From positions 186,001 to 250,000 of the forward strand of contig NZ_JAAIXZ010000005.1 of the NCBI RefSeq assembly GCF_010894435.1: a stretch of DNA of 64,000 nt. Reading direction: 5' to 3'. The notes under the pieces are model-generated. The model had not been told where the DNA came from, did not search any database, and was given only the letters and a program-made list of their open reading frames with translations. The DNA comes from Pyxidicoccus trucidator. Its GTDB lineage: Bacteria > Myxococcota > Myxococcia > Myxococcales > Myxococcaceae. A program made the position numbers and the translations under genes. Every line of letters starts with the position of its first letter. The first letter of the stretch is position 1. Below, one piece after another: positions 35,531-45,200 of this stretch.

Positions 35531-36766
35531 ATGTGCACGAGTCTGATGATCAGCGTCCCCGCCAATCCCGGTCAGAGCTCTCCAGACGCGACGCGGATGT
35601 TCGTGAGCGCGAGAGCGCTGGAGATGCCGGGAGTGATTGAGCAGAGCGTCTACGTAATGCCGAGCAAGCAGTCCTGGCCGCTGACACCGGCCGCTCCCGG
35701 CGCGGCGGCAGCCCAGGGGTGGACGACGCTCAATTGGACCAATCCCTATGGTTTCGTGGGGATCGCCCCCTCCGGGAGCAACTGGGACACTCTGCCGACC
35801 TTCAACGACGGCATCAACAGCGAGGGGCTGTCCGTCGGAGCGCTGTGGCTCGCCCCCGGTACCCAGTACGGCACCATTGGGGCTGGGACGCAGAGCAATC
35901 AGGTGTCGTTCCTGGATTTTCCCGCGTGGATCCTCGGCAACTTCGCGTCGGTCAATGACTTCCTGTCAGCCTTTCAGAAGATCATCGTCGTCGGGCCTCA
36001 GCCGGGAGAGAAGTTCTATGTCCCGCTGCACTACATCGTGACGGACAACACCGGTCAGAGCGCCGTCATCGAGTTCATCGGGGGCACGCCCCAGATCTAC
36101 AAGTGCACCAACGGCGTCATGACCAACTGGCCGACCTACGACTGGCAGCTGACGAACGTCAAGAACTACTACAATCTGACGCTCGTCGGCAGCGCCACCT
36201 CCACCTCGGGTGCCGGCAATCCCGTCGGGGGCGGTCTGGTCGGATTGCCCGGAGACTCGCTGTCCGCCTCGCGATTCGTCAGAGCAACCATCCTCTCCCA
36301 GGGCATCAGCCAGCTCCCGGCGGACGGTATGGGCTGGCTGCCGGCGCCAGGCATCTTCCAGACGTCGCCGCCGTCGAAGACCCCGCCCGGCTTCGCCGGT
36401 CCAGAGCAGACCGCGGTCATGGTCGCGCTGCAGCTCACGCAGATCTGCATGGGGACGCCGTACGGGATGCTGCTGGAAACGGTGAAGAACTCGCCGTCCA
36501 CGACGGGCACTCCAGACACCATGCCACCCTCGTATACGACCACGTACGGCGACTACACGATGTGGACGAGCGTACGCGACCACACCAATCTCAAGTACTA
36601 CTTCATGTCTGCGTTTAGCGGGATTCTCACGATGATCGACCTGAACTCGCTGAACTTCGCCACCACACCGGCGTACCCGAAGGCCGCGAGCATCGCGATC
36701 ATGCCCCAGGGGGGCGCGCCGTGGCGCGTGGATGCGACGAAGATGCTCACGCCCGCAGCCGCGTGA
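35531..36766 (+). CDS. Linear amide C-N hydrolase (choloylglycine hydrolase / penicillin V acylase family)
   Basis: A 411-residue Ntn-hydrolase. Cys2 directly after the initiator Met is the expected N-terminal nucleophile (MCTSL). Other family landmarks are VSARALE near residue 26, NDGINSEGLSVGALWL, the MTNWPTYDWQLTN element around residue 200 and the SASRFVRA arginine. Members cleave bile salts, penicillin V or N-acyl homoserine lactones; the substrate here is unknown. No signal peptide remains if Met is removed to expose Cys2. GAGAGG precedes ATG 35531. Codons are slightly less GC-biased than in neighbours. Confidence 0.9.
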   Translation: MCTSLMISVPANPGQSSPDATRMFVSARALEMPGVIEQSVYVMPSKQSWPLTPAAPGAAAAQGWTTLNWTNPYGFVGIAPSGSNWDTLPTFNDGINSEGLSVGALWLAPGTQYGTIGAGTQSNQVSFLDFPAWILGNFASVNDFLSAFQKIIVVGPQPGEKFYVPLHYIVTDNTGQSAVIEFIGGTPQIYKCTNGVMTNWPTYDWQLTNVKNYYNLTLVGSATSTSGAGNPVGGGLVGLPGDSLSASRFVRATILSQGISQLPADGMGWLPAPGIFQTSPPSKTPPGFAGPEQTAVMVALQLTQICMGTPYGMLLETVKNSPSTTGTPDTMPPSYTTTYGDYTMWTSVRDHTNLKYYFMSAFSGILTMIDLNSLNFATTPAYPKAASIAIMPQGGAPWRVDATKMLTPAAA

Positions 36767-36922
36767 GCTTCCCGTCGCGGGTTCGTCCACACCTGTCGTT
36801 GGAATGCCAGGGCATATCACACGGGTGCCTGAAAGACAGACAGCACGGCGCCTGATGAGGACATGACCGCGAAGCAGCAGGAGACAGCGAGCAGGTACGT
36901 CCCGCCACGCTGTCTCCTTTCA

Positions 36923-36954
36923 GGGCTCCGGGCAGCTGGCGCTGACCGGAGCCC
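36923..36954. terminator. Hairpin terminator between convergent genes
   Basis: GGGCTCCGG at 36923-36931 pairs perfectly with CCGGAGCCC at 36946-36954 around a 14-nt loop. It lies directly after the stop of the minus-strand gene ending at 36960 and 157 bp after the amidase gene. Confidence 0.65.
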
Positions 36955-36959
36955 GGGGG

Positions 36960-37775
36960 CTACTGCGGCTGCGGCTGCTCCAGCGCCTCCAGCATGCGCG
37001 TCTTCAGCTTGGGGCTCGGGCTGTCCCCCACCGAGGCCGCCTGACGCTGAATCACGTCGGTGCGGCCCATGAAGCGCAGGCCGTCCAGCGCGGCCAGCCG
37101 GATCGAGGTGGGCTCCGCCGCGTTGCCCAGCACGGCGCCAAGTTGCTCCGCGTACGCGACGAGCCCCAGGCCGCCGAGCTGCATCAGCGCGAGCTTGCGC
37201 ACCTCCGGCTGCGAGGAGGTGCTGGAGGCCGCGAGCTGGGAGAGGAGCGCGCCGTCGGCGGCGGTGAAGAGGCCGCGGTGCGCCAGGTCGGCCATCGCGC
37301 TGTAGCGCAGGTAGGGCACGGACGCGTCGAGCTGCGCGAGCGCCACCGGCTTGAACGCCTGCGGGTCCCTCCAGGTCTGCTGGTAGTTGGCAATCGCCGT
37401 GCGGTAGCTCTCGGCCTCGTGGAGGCTCACGGCCACGATGGAGTACGCGCTGGTTGCCAACTCGAGCCCGCCCGCCGCGTCCATCGAGAGGAAGAGCAGG
37501 TAGTAGTTGCCGGTCACGAGCTGCCTGTCCGCGGTGTACGTGTCATGCGGGAGCGTGAACAGGGTGGGCGTCTGGCCGGTGAGCTGCACCGACGTCGTGA
37601 AGACCATCGCCGTGCTGCCGTTGGACGTCAGCTGCGCGATGACCGCGGACCTGGAGTCCTCCAACTGGCCGCCGAGCGCATCGCCTCCGGGAGCAATGTC
37701 CAGCGCGAGCGCCTTGCCCGCGCCGACGAAGAGGGTCATGCAGAGAATGGAACTGAGCAGGATTTGATTTTTCAT
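36960..37775 (-). CDS. Secreted protein with helical repeats, unknown function
   Basis: A 271-residue protein with a signal peptide (MKNQILLSSILCMTLFVGAG, cleavage near ALA|LDI). The first ~110 mature residues are beta-rich. The C-terminal half looks like HEAT-type helical repeats (YLRYSAMADLAHRGL, VRKLALMQLGGLG, SIRLAALDGLRFMG). It starts 18 bp after the metalloprotease-like gene on the same strand and is almost certainly co-transcribed with it, so it may be a partner or inhibitor. No family recognised. Confidence 0.75.
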   Translation of the reverse strand: MKNQILLSSILCMTLFVGAGKALALDIAPGGDALGGQLEDSRSAVIAQLTSNGSTAMVFTTSVQLTGQTPTLFTLPHDTYTADRQLVTGNYYLLFLSMDAAGGLELATSAYSIVAVSLHEAESYRTAIANYQQTWRDPQAFKPVALAQLDASVPYLRYSAMADLAHRGLFTAADGALLSQLAASSTSSQPEVRKLALMQLGGLGLVAYAEQLGAVLGNAAEPTSIRLAALDGLRFMGRTDVIQRQAASVGDSPSPKLKTRMLEALEQPQPQ

Positions 37776-37793
37776 GGAATGCCTCGCCTGGAA

Positions 37794-38894
37794 TCAGGGG
37801 TGGATGATCTTCAGGTAGCTCTTGCCGTAGCGCTCGAAGTACGGCTTCTTCGTGGCGCGGGTGGTCGGGTTTGCCTGGCCGATGCGGGCGTAGAACTGCG
37901 ACTTGTTGCCCGGGTCCATGATGTGGTGGCCCACGTCGAAGCGGTCCGACGGGTTCGCATCGTCATAGGCCTCGCAGTTGTGTGAGTCCTCGCAGCCGTG
38001 CAGCCGCGTCGGGCCAATGGAGACCAGGCCGAAGCTGTGGCCCGCCTCGTGCGCCGCGGTGCGGCCGATGGCCGTCGCCACGTCCTGCACGCGCATGGCG
38101 AGCGTGTCGGTGAGCTCCGCCGGGGTGGTGGAGACGAGTTTCTTCACCAGCATGCAGCGGAACACGCCGACGAAGACCTGCGACGTCTGCGTCTTGTTGG
38201 TGTTCTTGTAGTCCCCGGGTGATTTGCCGAGGAGGTTGCACTTGGTCGTGTCGCCGACGAGGAACTTCACCGTGTGCACGCCAATGCCCGGGGCGCTGGC
38301 GAGGGTGATGGACGTGCCGGCGTAGGCGTTGGCGAAGAAGCTCGCCACGCCAGCCTTCACGTCGTTGACGAAGGCGGTCTGCTGCGCGGCGGTGAGCGGC
38401 CCGTTGAGCGTGCCCGTGGCAATCGCCTTGAGCTCGGCGTCGACGCCGGACGCGGACCAGTCGAGGAACACCGGCTGGCTGCCGTTGGCGGCGAGGTCGT
38501 TCTTCCGCTCGAGGATGAAGCCATCGATGCTGCCGACGATGTTACCGTTGGGCGTCGCGCGCCAGGTCTCGCCGTCCAGCACGTTGACGCCGAGCGAGAG
38601 CGGCACCCCCGACTGCTGCCACACGTTGTTGGCGTCCGTCTGGTCCCACACCATGAAGCCGCCCCCGTTGACGCGCAGGTGGGCCCAGCCGGCCATGTTC
38701 TCCTGCCACTGGAGCGTGTTGTCGTCGAACCGATGGATGTAGCCCTGGACGTTCACCGAGGAGCTGGTGACCAGGATGTCCGTCTGGGGCTGGGTGACGC
38801 AGCCCCGGTCGAAGCCGAAGAGAGGAATCGCGGCCAGCGCGAGCCCCACGGCCCACTTCCGGGACGCGGGGCGGCTGGAGGAATGTGCCTTCAT
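37794..38894 (-). CDS. Putative secreted zinc metalloprotease (metzincin-like)
   Basis: A 366-residue protein with an N-terminal signal or anchor (KWAVGLALAAIPLFGF). Near the C-terminus, TAAHEAGHSFGL carries an HExxHxxG motif (His282, Glu283, His286). It is followed about 40 residues later by HHIMDPG, a good Met-turn. The usual third histidine at HExxHxxGxxH is replaced by Ser-Ile-Gly, so the third zinc ligand must come from elsewhere (candidates HGCEDSH or DVGHH) or activity may be altered. ATG 38894 has AAAGGA upstream. First gene of a two-gene operon, divergent from the FHA activator. Confidence 0.75.
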   Translation of the reverse strand: MKAHSSSRPASRKWAVGLALAAIPLFGFDRGCVTQPQTDILVTSSSVNVQGYIHRFDDNTLQWQENMAGWAHLRVNGGGFMVWDQTDANNVWQQSGVPLSLGVNVLDGETWRATPNGNIVGSIDGFILERKNDLAANGSQPVFLDWSASGVDAELKAIATGTLNGPLTAAQQTAFVNDVKAGVASFFANAYAGTSITLASAPGIGVHTVKFLVGDTTKCNLLGKSPGDYKNTNKTQTSQVFVGVFRCMLVKKLVSTTPAELTDTLAMRVQDVATAIGRTAAHEAGHSFGLVSIGPTRLHGCEDSHNCEAYDDANPSDRFDVGHHIMDPGNKSQFYARIGQANPTTRATKKPYFERYGKSYLKIIHP

Positions 38895-39048
38895 GTGTGT
38901 GTCCTTTGCGAAGCCGGGCAGGAGGTCGCCCGCGGGGGACGGCCATTGCAGCCGGCCTGCCAACGGCTCGTGCGCCCTGGAGTGCCCACCCCGCTCGCGC
39001 AGGAGAGGCAATGACTGCCCTTCGCGTGGGCCTCGCGCGAGGCAGGTC

Positions 39049-39073
39049 TTGCCCATGGGGCAACCATTGCCCC
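39049..39073. promoter_or_regulatory. Overlapping inverted repeats, candidate operator
   Basis: TTGCCC (39049-39054), GGGGCAA (39057-39063) and TTGCCCC (39067-39073) form two overlapping palindromes that share the middle half-site. Further GGGCA/TGCCC half-sites lie upstream (about 38985-39030). The site is 33 bp before the FHA activator start, in the divergent gap with the metalloprotease operon, and could bind an autoregulator. Confidence 0.45.
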
Positions 39074-39105
39074 GCCCACGGGGCCCGCCGTGGTTTGCTT
39101 CCCCC

Positions 39106-40905
39106 ATGGAGCCCCCCAGCGCGAAAGAAACCGTGGATTCGGGCCAGCAGCGCCGCGCCTCTCCCTGCGAGCCGGAGCGCCTCTCCCTGCTGGTGATGGA
39201 GGGGGGCTCGTCCTCGATTGTGCCCCTGCCTCGCGACGGCACACTCACCATCGGCCGCGGCGCGGGCGTCGAGCTCCTCGTACAGGACGCCTCGGTGAGC
39301 CGGCGCCACGCCCGGCTGAGCGTGGTGGAAGGCGAGGCCCGAATCACCGACCTCGACAGCCACAACGGCGTCCGCGTCAACGGCGAGCTCATCTCCGGCG
39401 AGCAGGTGCTGCGCAGCGGAGACGTGGTGATGCTGGGAGACGTCACGCTCGTCTTCCACCGGAGGGACATCCCCCCGCCACAGCGGCTCCTGCTGGGCGC
39501 CGCCCCGCTGCGGGACAGGTTGGCGGAGGAGCTGGAGCGGGTGCTGCGCTACGAGCGCGCGCTGAGCGTCGTCGCGCTGGCCCTGGGACCCACGGATGTC
39601 CCCCTGGAGGAACTGGTCCGCGCGCTCGGCGGCGGCCTGCGACTGATGGACCTGGTGGGACGGGGCGGGCCCACGCAGCTCTTCGTCCTGCTGCCCGAGC
39701 TGACGGCGGAGGAGGCGGAGGAGGTCGTCCAGCCCATGCTGGAGGGCCTCGTCCCGCTGGCGCCCGAGGTGCGGGCGGGCGTGGCCTGTGCCCCGCAGGA
39801 CGGGCTGGACGCGGACACCCTCATCTCCGCGGCGCGGGCGGTGGCGCTGACAGCGCCCTCCGGCGGCCTTCGCATCAGCGGCCCGGACCTGTATCAGCTC
39901 GCGCTCGGAGAGCGCTCGGTGATGGTGGCGGATGAGTCCCTGGTGCGCCTCTTCGAGCTGCTCCGACGGCTGGCCTCGAGCCCCATCCCCGTCCTCATCC
40001 ATGGCGAGACGGGCGCGGGCAAGGAGAACGCCGCCTGGGCCGTGCACCACTGGTCGCCGCGCGCGCAGCGGCCGTTCATCTCCCTCAACTGCGCGGCCCT
40101 GCCGGAGAGCCTCGTGGAGAGCGAGCTGTTCGGCGCCGAGCGGGGCGCCTTCTCCGGCGCGGTGGCCTCGCGGGCCGGCCTGCTGGAGCGGGCCAGCGGG
40201 GGCACGCTCTTCCTTGACGAGGTAGCGGAGCTGCCGCTCTCCGTGCAGGCCAAGCTGCTGCGCGCGTTGGACCAGCAGCGCATCACCCGCCTGGGAGACT
40301 CGCGCGAGCGCCCGGTGGACCTGCGCATCGTCGCCGCCACCCACCGCGTGCTTGCGGACGAGGTGAAGGCCGGCCGCTTTCGCCAGGACCTCTTCTTCCG
40401 CCTGTCGGCCTCCGTCGTCGTGCTGCCGCCCTTGCGAAACCGTCCCCGCGAGCTGCCGCTGCTGGCCACCCGCTTCCTCCAGGAGGCCCTGGCCCGCGCG
40501 GGCAGGACGGCGCCGCGCATCTCCGCCGCCGCCATGGACGTGCTCCGGGCGCACCCGTGGCCGGGCAACGTGCGCGAATTGAAGAACGTCATGGAGTACG
40601 CCGCCACCACCGCCACCGGCCCCATGCTGGAGGCCTCCCACCTGCCGGACTCCCTCCAGCGTCCCCCGGAAGAGGAAGCCCCTCCGCTCCCGCCCACGGC
40701 GCCCGCCCCGGACACGGCCCCCGCGAGCTTCCGCCCCATCGCCGAGGAGGTCCGCGAGCTGGAGTACCGCCGGATGCGAGAGGCCCTGGAGGCCACCGGC
40801 GGCGTACAGACGCGCGCCGCGCAGCTCATCGGCATGCCGCTGCGGACCTTCAAGTTCAAGGCCCGGCGCTACCAGCTCCCGCGCCCGCGCGCCGCTCGCG
40901 ATTGA
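39106..40905 (+). CDS. FHA-domain sigma-54-dependent transcriptional activator
   Basis: A 599-residue enhancer-binding protein. An FHA domain (residues ~25-118) has the phosphothreonine-binding residues GR (50-51), SRRH (65-68) and HNG (86-88). A degenerate GGDEF-like segment spans about 145-255. The AAA+ domain shows Walker A GETGAGKE (300-307), Walker B GTLFLDEV (366-373) and GAFSGA (347-352), a variant of the GAFTGA loop that touches sigma-54. The Fis-type helix-turn-helix ends the chain (GGVQTRAAQLIGMPLRTFKF). FHA domains read Thr phosphorylation, so a Ser/Thr kinase, such as the one at 42202-45441, is a natural partner. ATG 39106 begins the aligned protein. Confidence 0.92.
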   Translation: MEPPSAKETVDSGQQRRASPCEPERLSLLVMEGGSSSIVPLPRDGTLTIGRGAGVELLVQDASVSRRHARLSVVEGEARITDLDSHNGVRVNGELISGEQVLRSGDVVMLGDVTLVFHRRDIPPPQRLLLGAAPLRDRLAEELERVLRYERALSVVALALGPTDVPLEELVRALGGGLRLMDLVGRGGPTQLFVLLPELTAEEAEEVVQPMLEGLVPLAPEVRAGVACAPQDGLDADTLISAARAVALTAPSGGLRISGPDLYQLALGERSVMVADESLVRLFELLRRLASSPIPVLIHGETGAGKENAAWAVHHWSPRAQRPFISLNCAALPESLVESELFGAERGAFSGAVASRAGLLERASGGTLFLDEVAELPLSVQAKLLRALDQQRITRLGDSRERPVDLRIVAATHRVLADEVKAGRFRQDLFFRLSASVVVLPPLRNRPRELPLLATRFLQEALARAGRTAPRISAAAMDVLRAHPWPGNVRELKNVMEYAATTATGPMLEASHLPDSLQRPPEEEAPPLPPTAPAPDTAPASFRPIAEEVRELEYRRMREALEATGGVQTRAAQLIGMPLRTFKFKARRYQLPRPRAARD

Positions 40906-40911
40906 TTGCGC

Positions 40912-40927
40912 GGGCACGCCTCGTGCA
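40912..40927 (+). promoter_or_regulatory. Sigma-54-like -24/-12 promoter
   Basis: GGGCACGCCTCGTGCA matches TGGCACG-N4-TTGCA at all but two positions. The invariant GG and GC dinucleotides are correctly 12 bases apart. It starts 7 bp after the stop of the sigma-54 activator gene and would give a start site about 25 bp before the ATG at 40965. Confidence 0.5.
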
Positions 40928-40964
40928 ATCCGCCTCCACGAACAGCACGAAAGGGCGAACGGTC

Positions 40965-42200
40965 ATGAAGGACGGACTCGACCAGCGGAGCGCGGTGGCA
41001 CTGATGGCCATCCTGGTTTCACTCGTGGGGTGCGTGGCCCACGGAAGCATCTCGAGCACGGCGACGGGCGGCGGGACTCCGGAGGTCAGCGAGCTCGCCA
41101 CACACTGTCCCGGTGGGACGACCTGCCCGGGCGACGGCAACGGTCCCGGCATCTACGTCTCCGACACCGGCAGCTACTGCCTCTGGCTCAACCCCGCGAG
41201 CAACCTGCGCTTCTGCCCGGAGTCCTTCGAGAACCTCCCGGCGAAGACTGGCGGTGTGAGCAGCGTGCGGCTCAAGGGGCGGCTCTGGTCCGGAGGCGAG
41301 GACAGGGAGGTCCTCAGCACCCCCATCCAGGTCCGCTACGACGGCGACAAGAAGGGCAGCCTGCTCAAGGTGGAGCCCTCCACCGTGCCGGACACGTCCC
41401 GGCTCGGCTTCACCTACCTGCTCCAGGGAGCGGTGACTCCCGCTCACGTGGTGGGCTCGACGCTGCCGAAGCTGACGCTGCTCTTCATGGTCGACACCCC
41501 GGACGCCTATACCCTCGAGCTCACCTTCACGGAGGTCGCGCTCGCGGGCGCGACCAACCCGGACAGGCCAGACACGCAGCTCAAGCTCTTCCGCTATCGG
41601 GCCAGGTACGACAACACCAGGCGGAATATCTCCGGGTACTACTGCTCGCTCCCGGGCGACGCGCAGGCCACTCCCGAGAGCGAGAAGACGCCGCTCGCGC
41701 TCTCCGTCCTGCCGGCGCACCAGGTGAATGGCGCCACGGGCGTCATCCAGGCCTCTGCGAGCTCGGTCACCATGGCCTGCGTCTCGGGCGCCATCGTCAC
41801 CTGCATGGAGAACTGGAACTACGTGCCCTGGAACCCCACGCTCGAGGCCAACGGGAACCCGACCCGGTTCCTCGGCGCCTGCATCCAGGGCAAGCGTGCC
41901 GCCTACTTCGCCCACCCGAAGACGCACCCGTATCAGGACTTCAACAGCTACACGGTGGAGGGAACCGACATCCGCATCCGCGACAACGTCATCAACTTCG
42001 CGAAGCTCAGCATCGAGCAGGGCAACATCGAGGCCATCTGGGACACCTCGGGAGCGGTCTGCTTCAATCCGTCCAACCAGCGCCGGCCGGACCTCTTCGT
42101 CCTGGAGGACTGGAACCCGGAGGCCCTGCCCCTGCTCCCCGCCTGTACCGCGGAGGACCTCCAGCCCCACCGCATCATCACCGGCAAGGCCGCGCCCTGA
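40965..42200 (+). CDS. Secreted ADYC-type lipoprotein
   Basis: A 411-residue protein. The lipoprotein signal ends in SLVGC (near residue 22). A Cys-containing beta-rich region follows. Around residues 260-345 the order of ACVSGAIVTCMENWNYVPW, GACIQGKRAAYF and YTVEGTDIRIRDN matches myxobacterial ADYC-domain proteins, except that the signature ADYC itself reads AAYF. Function of this family is unknown. It lies 59 bp after the FHA activator with a sigma-54-like promoter in between, and its stop is 1 bp from the convergent kinase gene's stop. Confidence 0.75.
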   Translation: MKDGLDQRSAVALMAILVSLVGCVAHGSISSTATGGGTPEVSELATHCPGGTTCPGDGNGPGIYVSDTGSYCLWLNPASNLRFCPESFENLPAKTGGVSSVRLKGRLWSGGEDREVLSTPIQVRYDGDKKGSLLKVEPSTVPDTSRLGFTYLLQGAVTPAHVVGSTLPKLTLLFMVDTPDAYTLELTFTEVALAGATNPDRPDTQLKLFRYRARYDNTRRNISGYYCSLPGDAQATPESEKTPLALSVLPAHQVNGATGVIQASASSVTMACVSGAIVTCMENWNYVPWNPTLEANGNPTRFLGACIQGKRAAYFAHPKTHPYQDFNSYTVEGTDIRIRDNVINFAKLSIEQGNIEAIWDTSGAVCFNPSNQRRPDLFVLEDWNPEALPLLPACTAEDLQPHRIITGKAAP

Positions 42201-42201
42201 C

Positions 42202-45200
42202 TCAGCGCTGTCCCCGGCTCGCGGCGAGGTGGGCCAGCAGCGACTCCACCTCGCCCGCGAGCTCCTGGTGCCGCGGCGGCAGGAGCGGATTGAGCTCGAA
42301 GGCCCGCGCGAAGGCGGCGCGGGCCTGGAGCGCGGCCTCCTGGCGCGTGGCGAGGCCCTCCGTCCTCCGGGCCCGCAGGAGGAGCAGGCCCCCACGGATG
42401 AGGTGGGCCTGCGCCAGGTTCCCATCGAGCTTCAGGGCCCGCTCCACCTGGTCCAGGCCGCTCGCAATCGCCGCTCTCGCGCCGGCGGGCGGCAGCGCCT
42501 GCGCCAGCCGCCAGTAGACGCGCGCCAGCTCCTGGTGGGCCTCGAAGTAGGGAACCCTGTCCACGGCGCGCTGGGCCTCGGCCCGCGCCCCGTGCAGCAG
42601 CGGCAGGATGGGCCTGCCCTGCCGCCGCGCCCACTCCGCTTCCGCGAGCGCCACCCGCGCGCCGACGACGCGGCAGTCGACGCACCCGGGCGCGCCCCGG
42701 TAGGCCCGCTCCAGCGCGGCGCGGCCCGCTTCGAGCTCGGCGGCGGGATTGCCTCCGTCCCGCATCGCCTGGAGCGCCGCGAGGTGGTGCGCCTCCGCCA
42801 TGTGGAGGTGACTGCGTCCGTCCGTGGGGTTGCCACGCAGCGCGCGCTCCAACTGCTGGCGGGCGCGCTCCAGCGGCGGGCGCACGTCCCCTCCGGCCTC
42901 CAGCAGGTACTGCGCGCGCATCAGCTCCGCGGCGGCCATGCCGCCCAGCGCCGAGGAATGGTTCGCGTTGATGGCGAGGCTGCGCTCGCCCGCCTCGATG
43001 GACCTGCGCACGTGTTCCTCGGGGTCCAGCCCGCGCCCGAGGCCGTAGTCGGCCAGCGCGTTGTAGACGTGTACCTGATTCGACCAGGCATAGAGGTACT
43101 GAGGGTCCGCCCGCGCGGCCTGCTCGAAGTACCGCGCCGCCCTCTCGAGTTCCGGGCGGGGGTCCTCGCCGTGCTCCCGGAGGTGGTTGCCCTTGTTGAA
43201 GTGGATGAGCGCCAAATCGTTCAGTGCCCACGGATAGTCGGGCTGGAGCTGGAGCGCGTGCTCCAGCCGGACGATGGCCTCGTCCCAGAAGGGGTGGGGG
43301 TCGCGCTGGTTGCGCCACTCGTAGAGCCCGCGCGTGTAGTAGCCGCTGGCGAGCGCGTCATGGGCATACACGTCGTTCGGGGCCCGCTCCACCGCGCGCA
43401 GTCCGGAGGCAATCCAATCCGTGAGGATGGGCTCCAGTTTCTCGACGGCCCCCTGGGTGTTCTCGACCTTGTACTGGCGCATCAGGGCATAGGCTCGCTG
43501 CCGGTAGGACATGGAGCGGTGGGGCGCGGCGCGGGTGGCCTGGGCGGTGGCCACCAGCGTGCGCTCCAGCGCGTCCCGGGCGGGCCGGCCCTGGTCGAGC
43601 TCGACGTCCACGCGCTCCAGCCAGGTCTGCGCGAGCGCCTCGTAGCTGCTCGCGTCGCTCCGCCCCGCCTCCAGGGCCTGCGTGTACAGCGTGGCGGCCT
43701 CCTCGAGTCCCGCCCGGGCCGCGTCGTAGTCCCCGCGCTCCCGCCGCTCCACCGCCCGGGCAAGGGCCACATCTCCGGCGAGCCTCCGGGCCTCGTACAT
43801 CCACGGCGCGGACACGGTGGCTCGCGCGGCCGCCCGCGCCGCCACGTCATAGTCCTTGCGGTAGAGGGCGATGAGGCCCTCGAGGTAGTGGGGCGACTCC
43901 AGCTCCAGCGCGCGGCTGCGCTCGAGGGACTGGAGCGCGGGCACGAGGTATTCCTGCTCCAGGGCCTGCTTGCGCTTCGCCACCCAGGCCTTGTCGCCAC
44001 CGCGTCGCATGTCCTCCAGCCCCTGGCGGTACCTCGCGCCGAGCGCCTGGCCCAGGGCGTAGTGCAGCTCGGGTGAGTCCAGGCCCCGCTGGCGCGCCTG
44101 CGTCAGCTCCGCGTGCGCCTGCTCGAACTCCTGCATCGCGAGGTGGCCCCGCCCCAGCGCGTAGTGAATCAAGGCCTTGCCGTACTCATCCAGCTCCCGC
44201 GCCTGCGAGGCGATGCGCGCCATCCGCTCGCGGACGAGCTGCTGCTCCCGTTGGGTGTCGTGCAGCGGCAGGGCGTAGGCCGTGCGCAGGAACCACTCAA
44301 TCTCCGTCACCTGCTGGCCCACCTGCTCGGCCAGCCGGGCCCGCGTCGCGAGCTGGGCGCGCGTGTGCCGGGCCTCCAGCCACGAGCGCGCACCCAGCAC
44401 GGAGAGGACGAGGATGCTGGCCAGCGACAGCGCGGAGACCCCTACCAGCGCGCGGTGCTTTCGCGCGCGGCGCCGCCAGCGGTACAGCAGACTCGGGCGC
44501 CGCGCGAGGATGGGCTCGCCATCCAGGTACCGCCCCAGGTCCTCCGCGAGGGCGCGCGCGGACGCGTAACGCTGCTCTGGCTCCTTGTTGAGACACTTGA
44601 GGACCAGCGTCTCCAAATCCCCCGGCAGGTCCGGCACGTGCGCGCGTGGCGAGGGCGGCTCCTCCTGGAGCACCTTCGTGACGACGTCCGCGGCCGTGGC
44701 GGCGGAGAAGGGCGTCACGCCGGTGAGCAGCTCGTAGAACGTGGCGCCGAGGCTGTAGACATCCGTGCGGCGATCGATGTGCGCCAGGTCTCCCCGGGCC
44801 TGCTCGGGCGCCATGTAGGAAGGCGTGCCCAGCAGCGCCCCCGTATGGGTGAGGCCGTGCCCGTGGGCGTCGTCGTAGGCCAGGCCGAAGTCCACGACGA
44901 TGGGGAACCAGCGCCCGCCCTCGTGCCGCTCGACGAGGATGTTGGAGGGCTTGAGGTCCCGGTGGATGACGCCCAGCCGGTGCGCCTCGTGGACCGCGGC
45001 GGCGACGTCCCGCATCACCTGGACCTTCTCGGTCAGCGACATCCCGGAGGCCGCGTGGTCCAATCCCTGTCCCGCGACGAGCTGCATGGCGATGTACGGC
45101 CTTCCGCCGACTTCGCCGACCTCGAACACCTTGCACACGTGGGGATGGTCGACGCGGACCTGCGTCCTCGCCTCCTGGAGGAAGCGGTCTGCGCGCTCCG

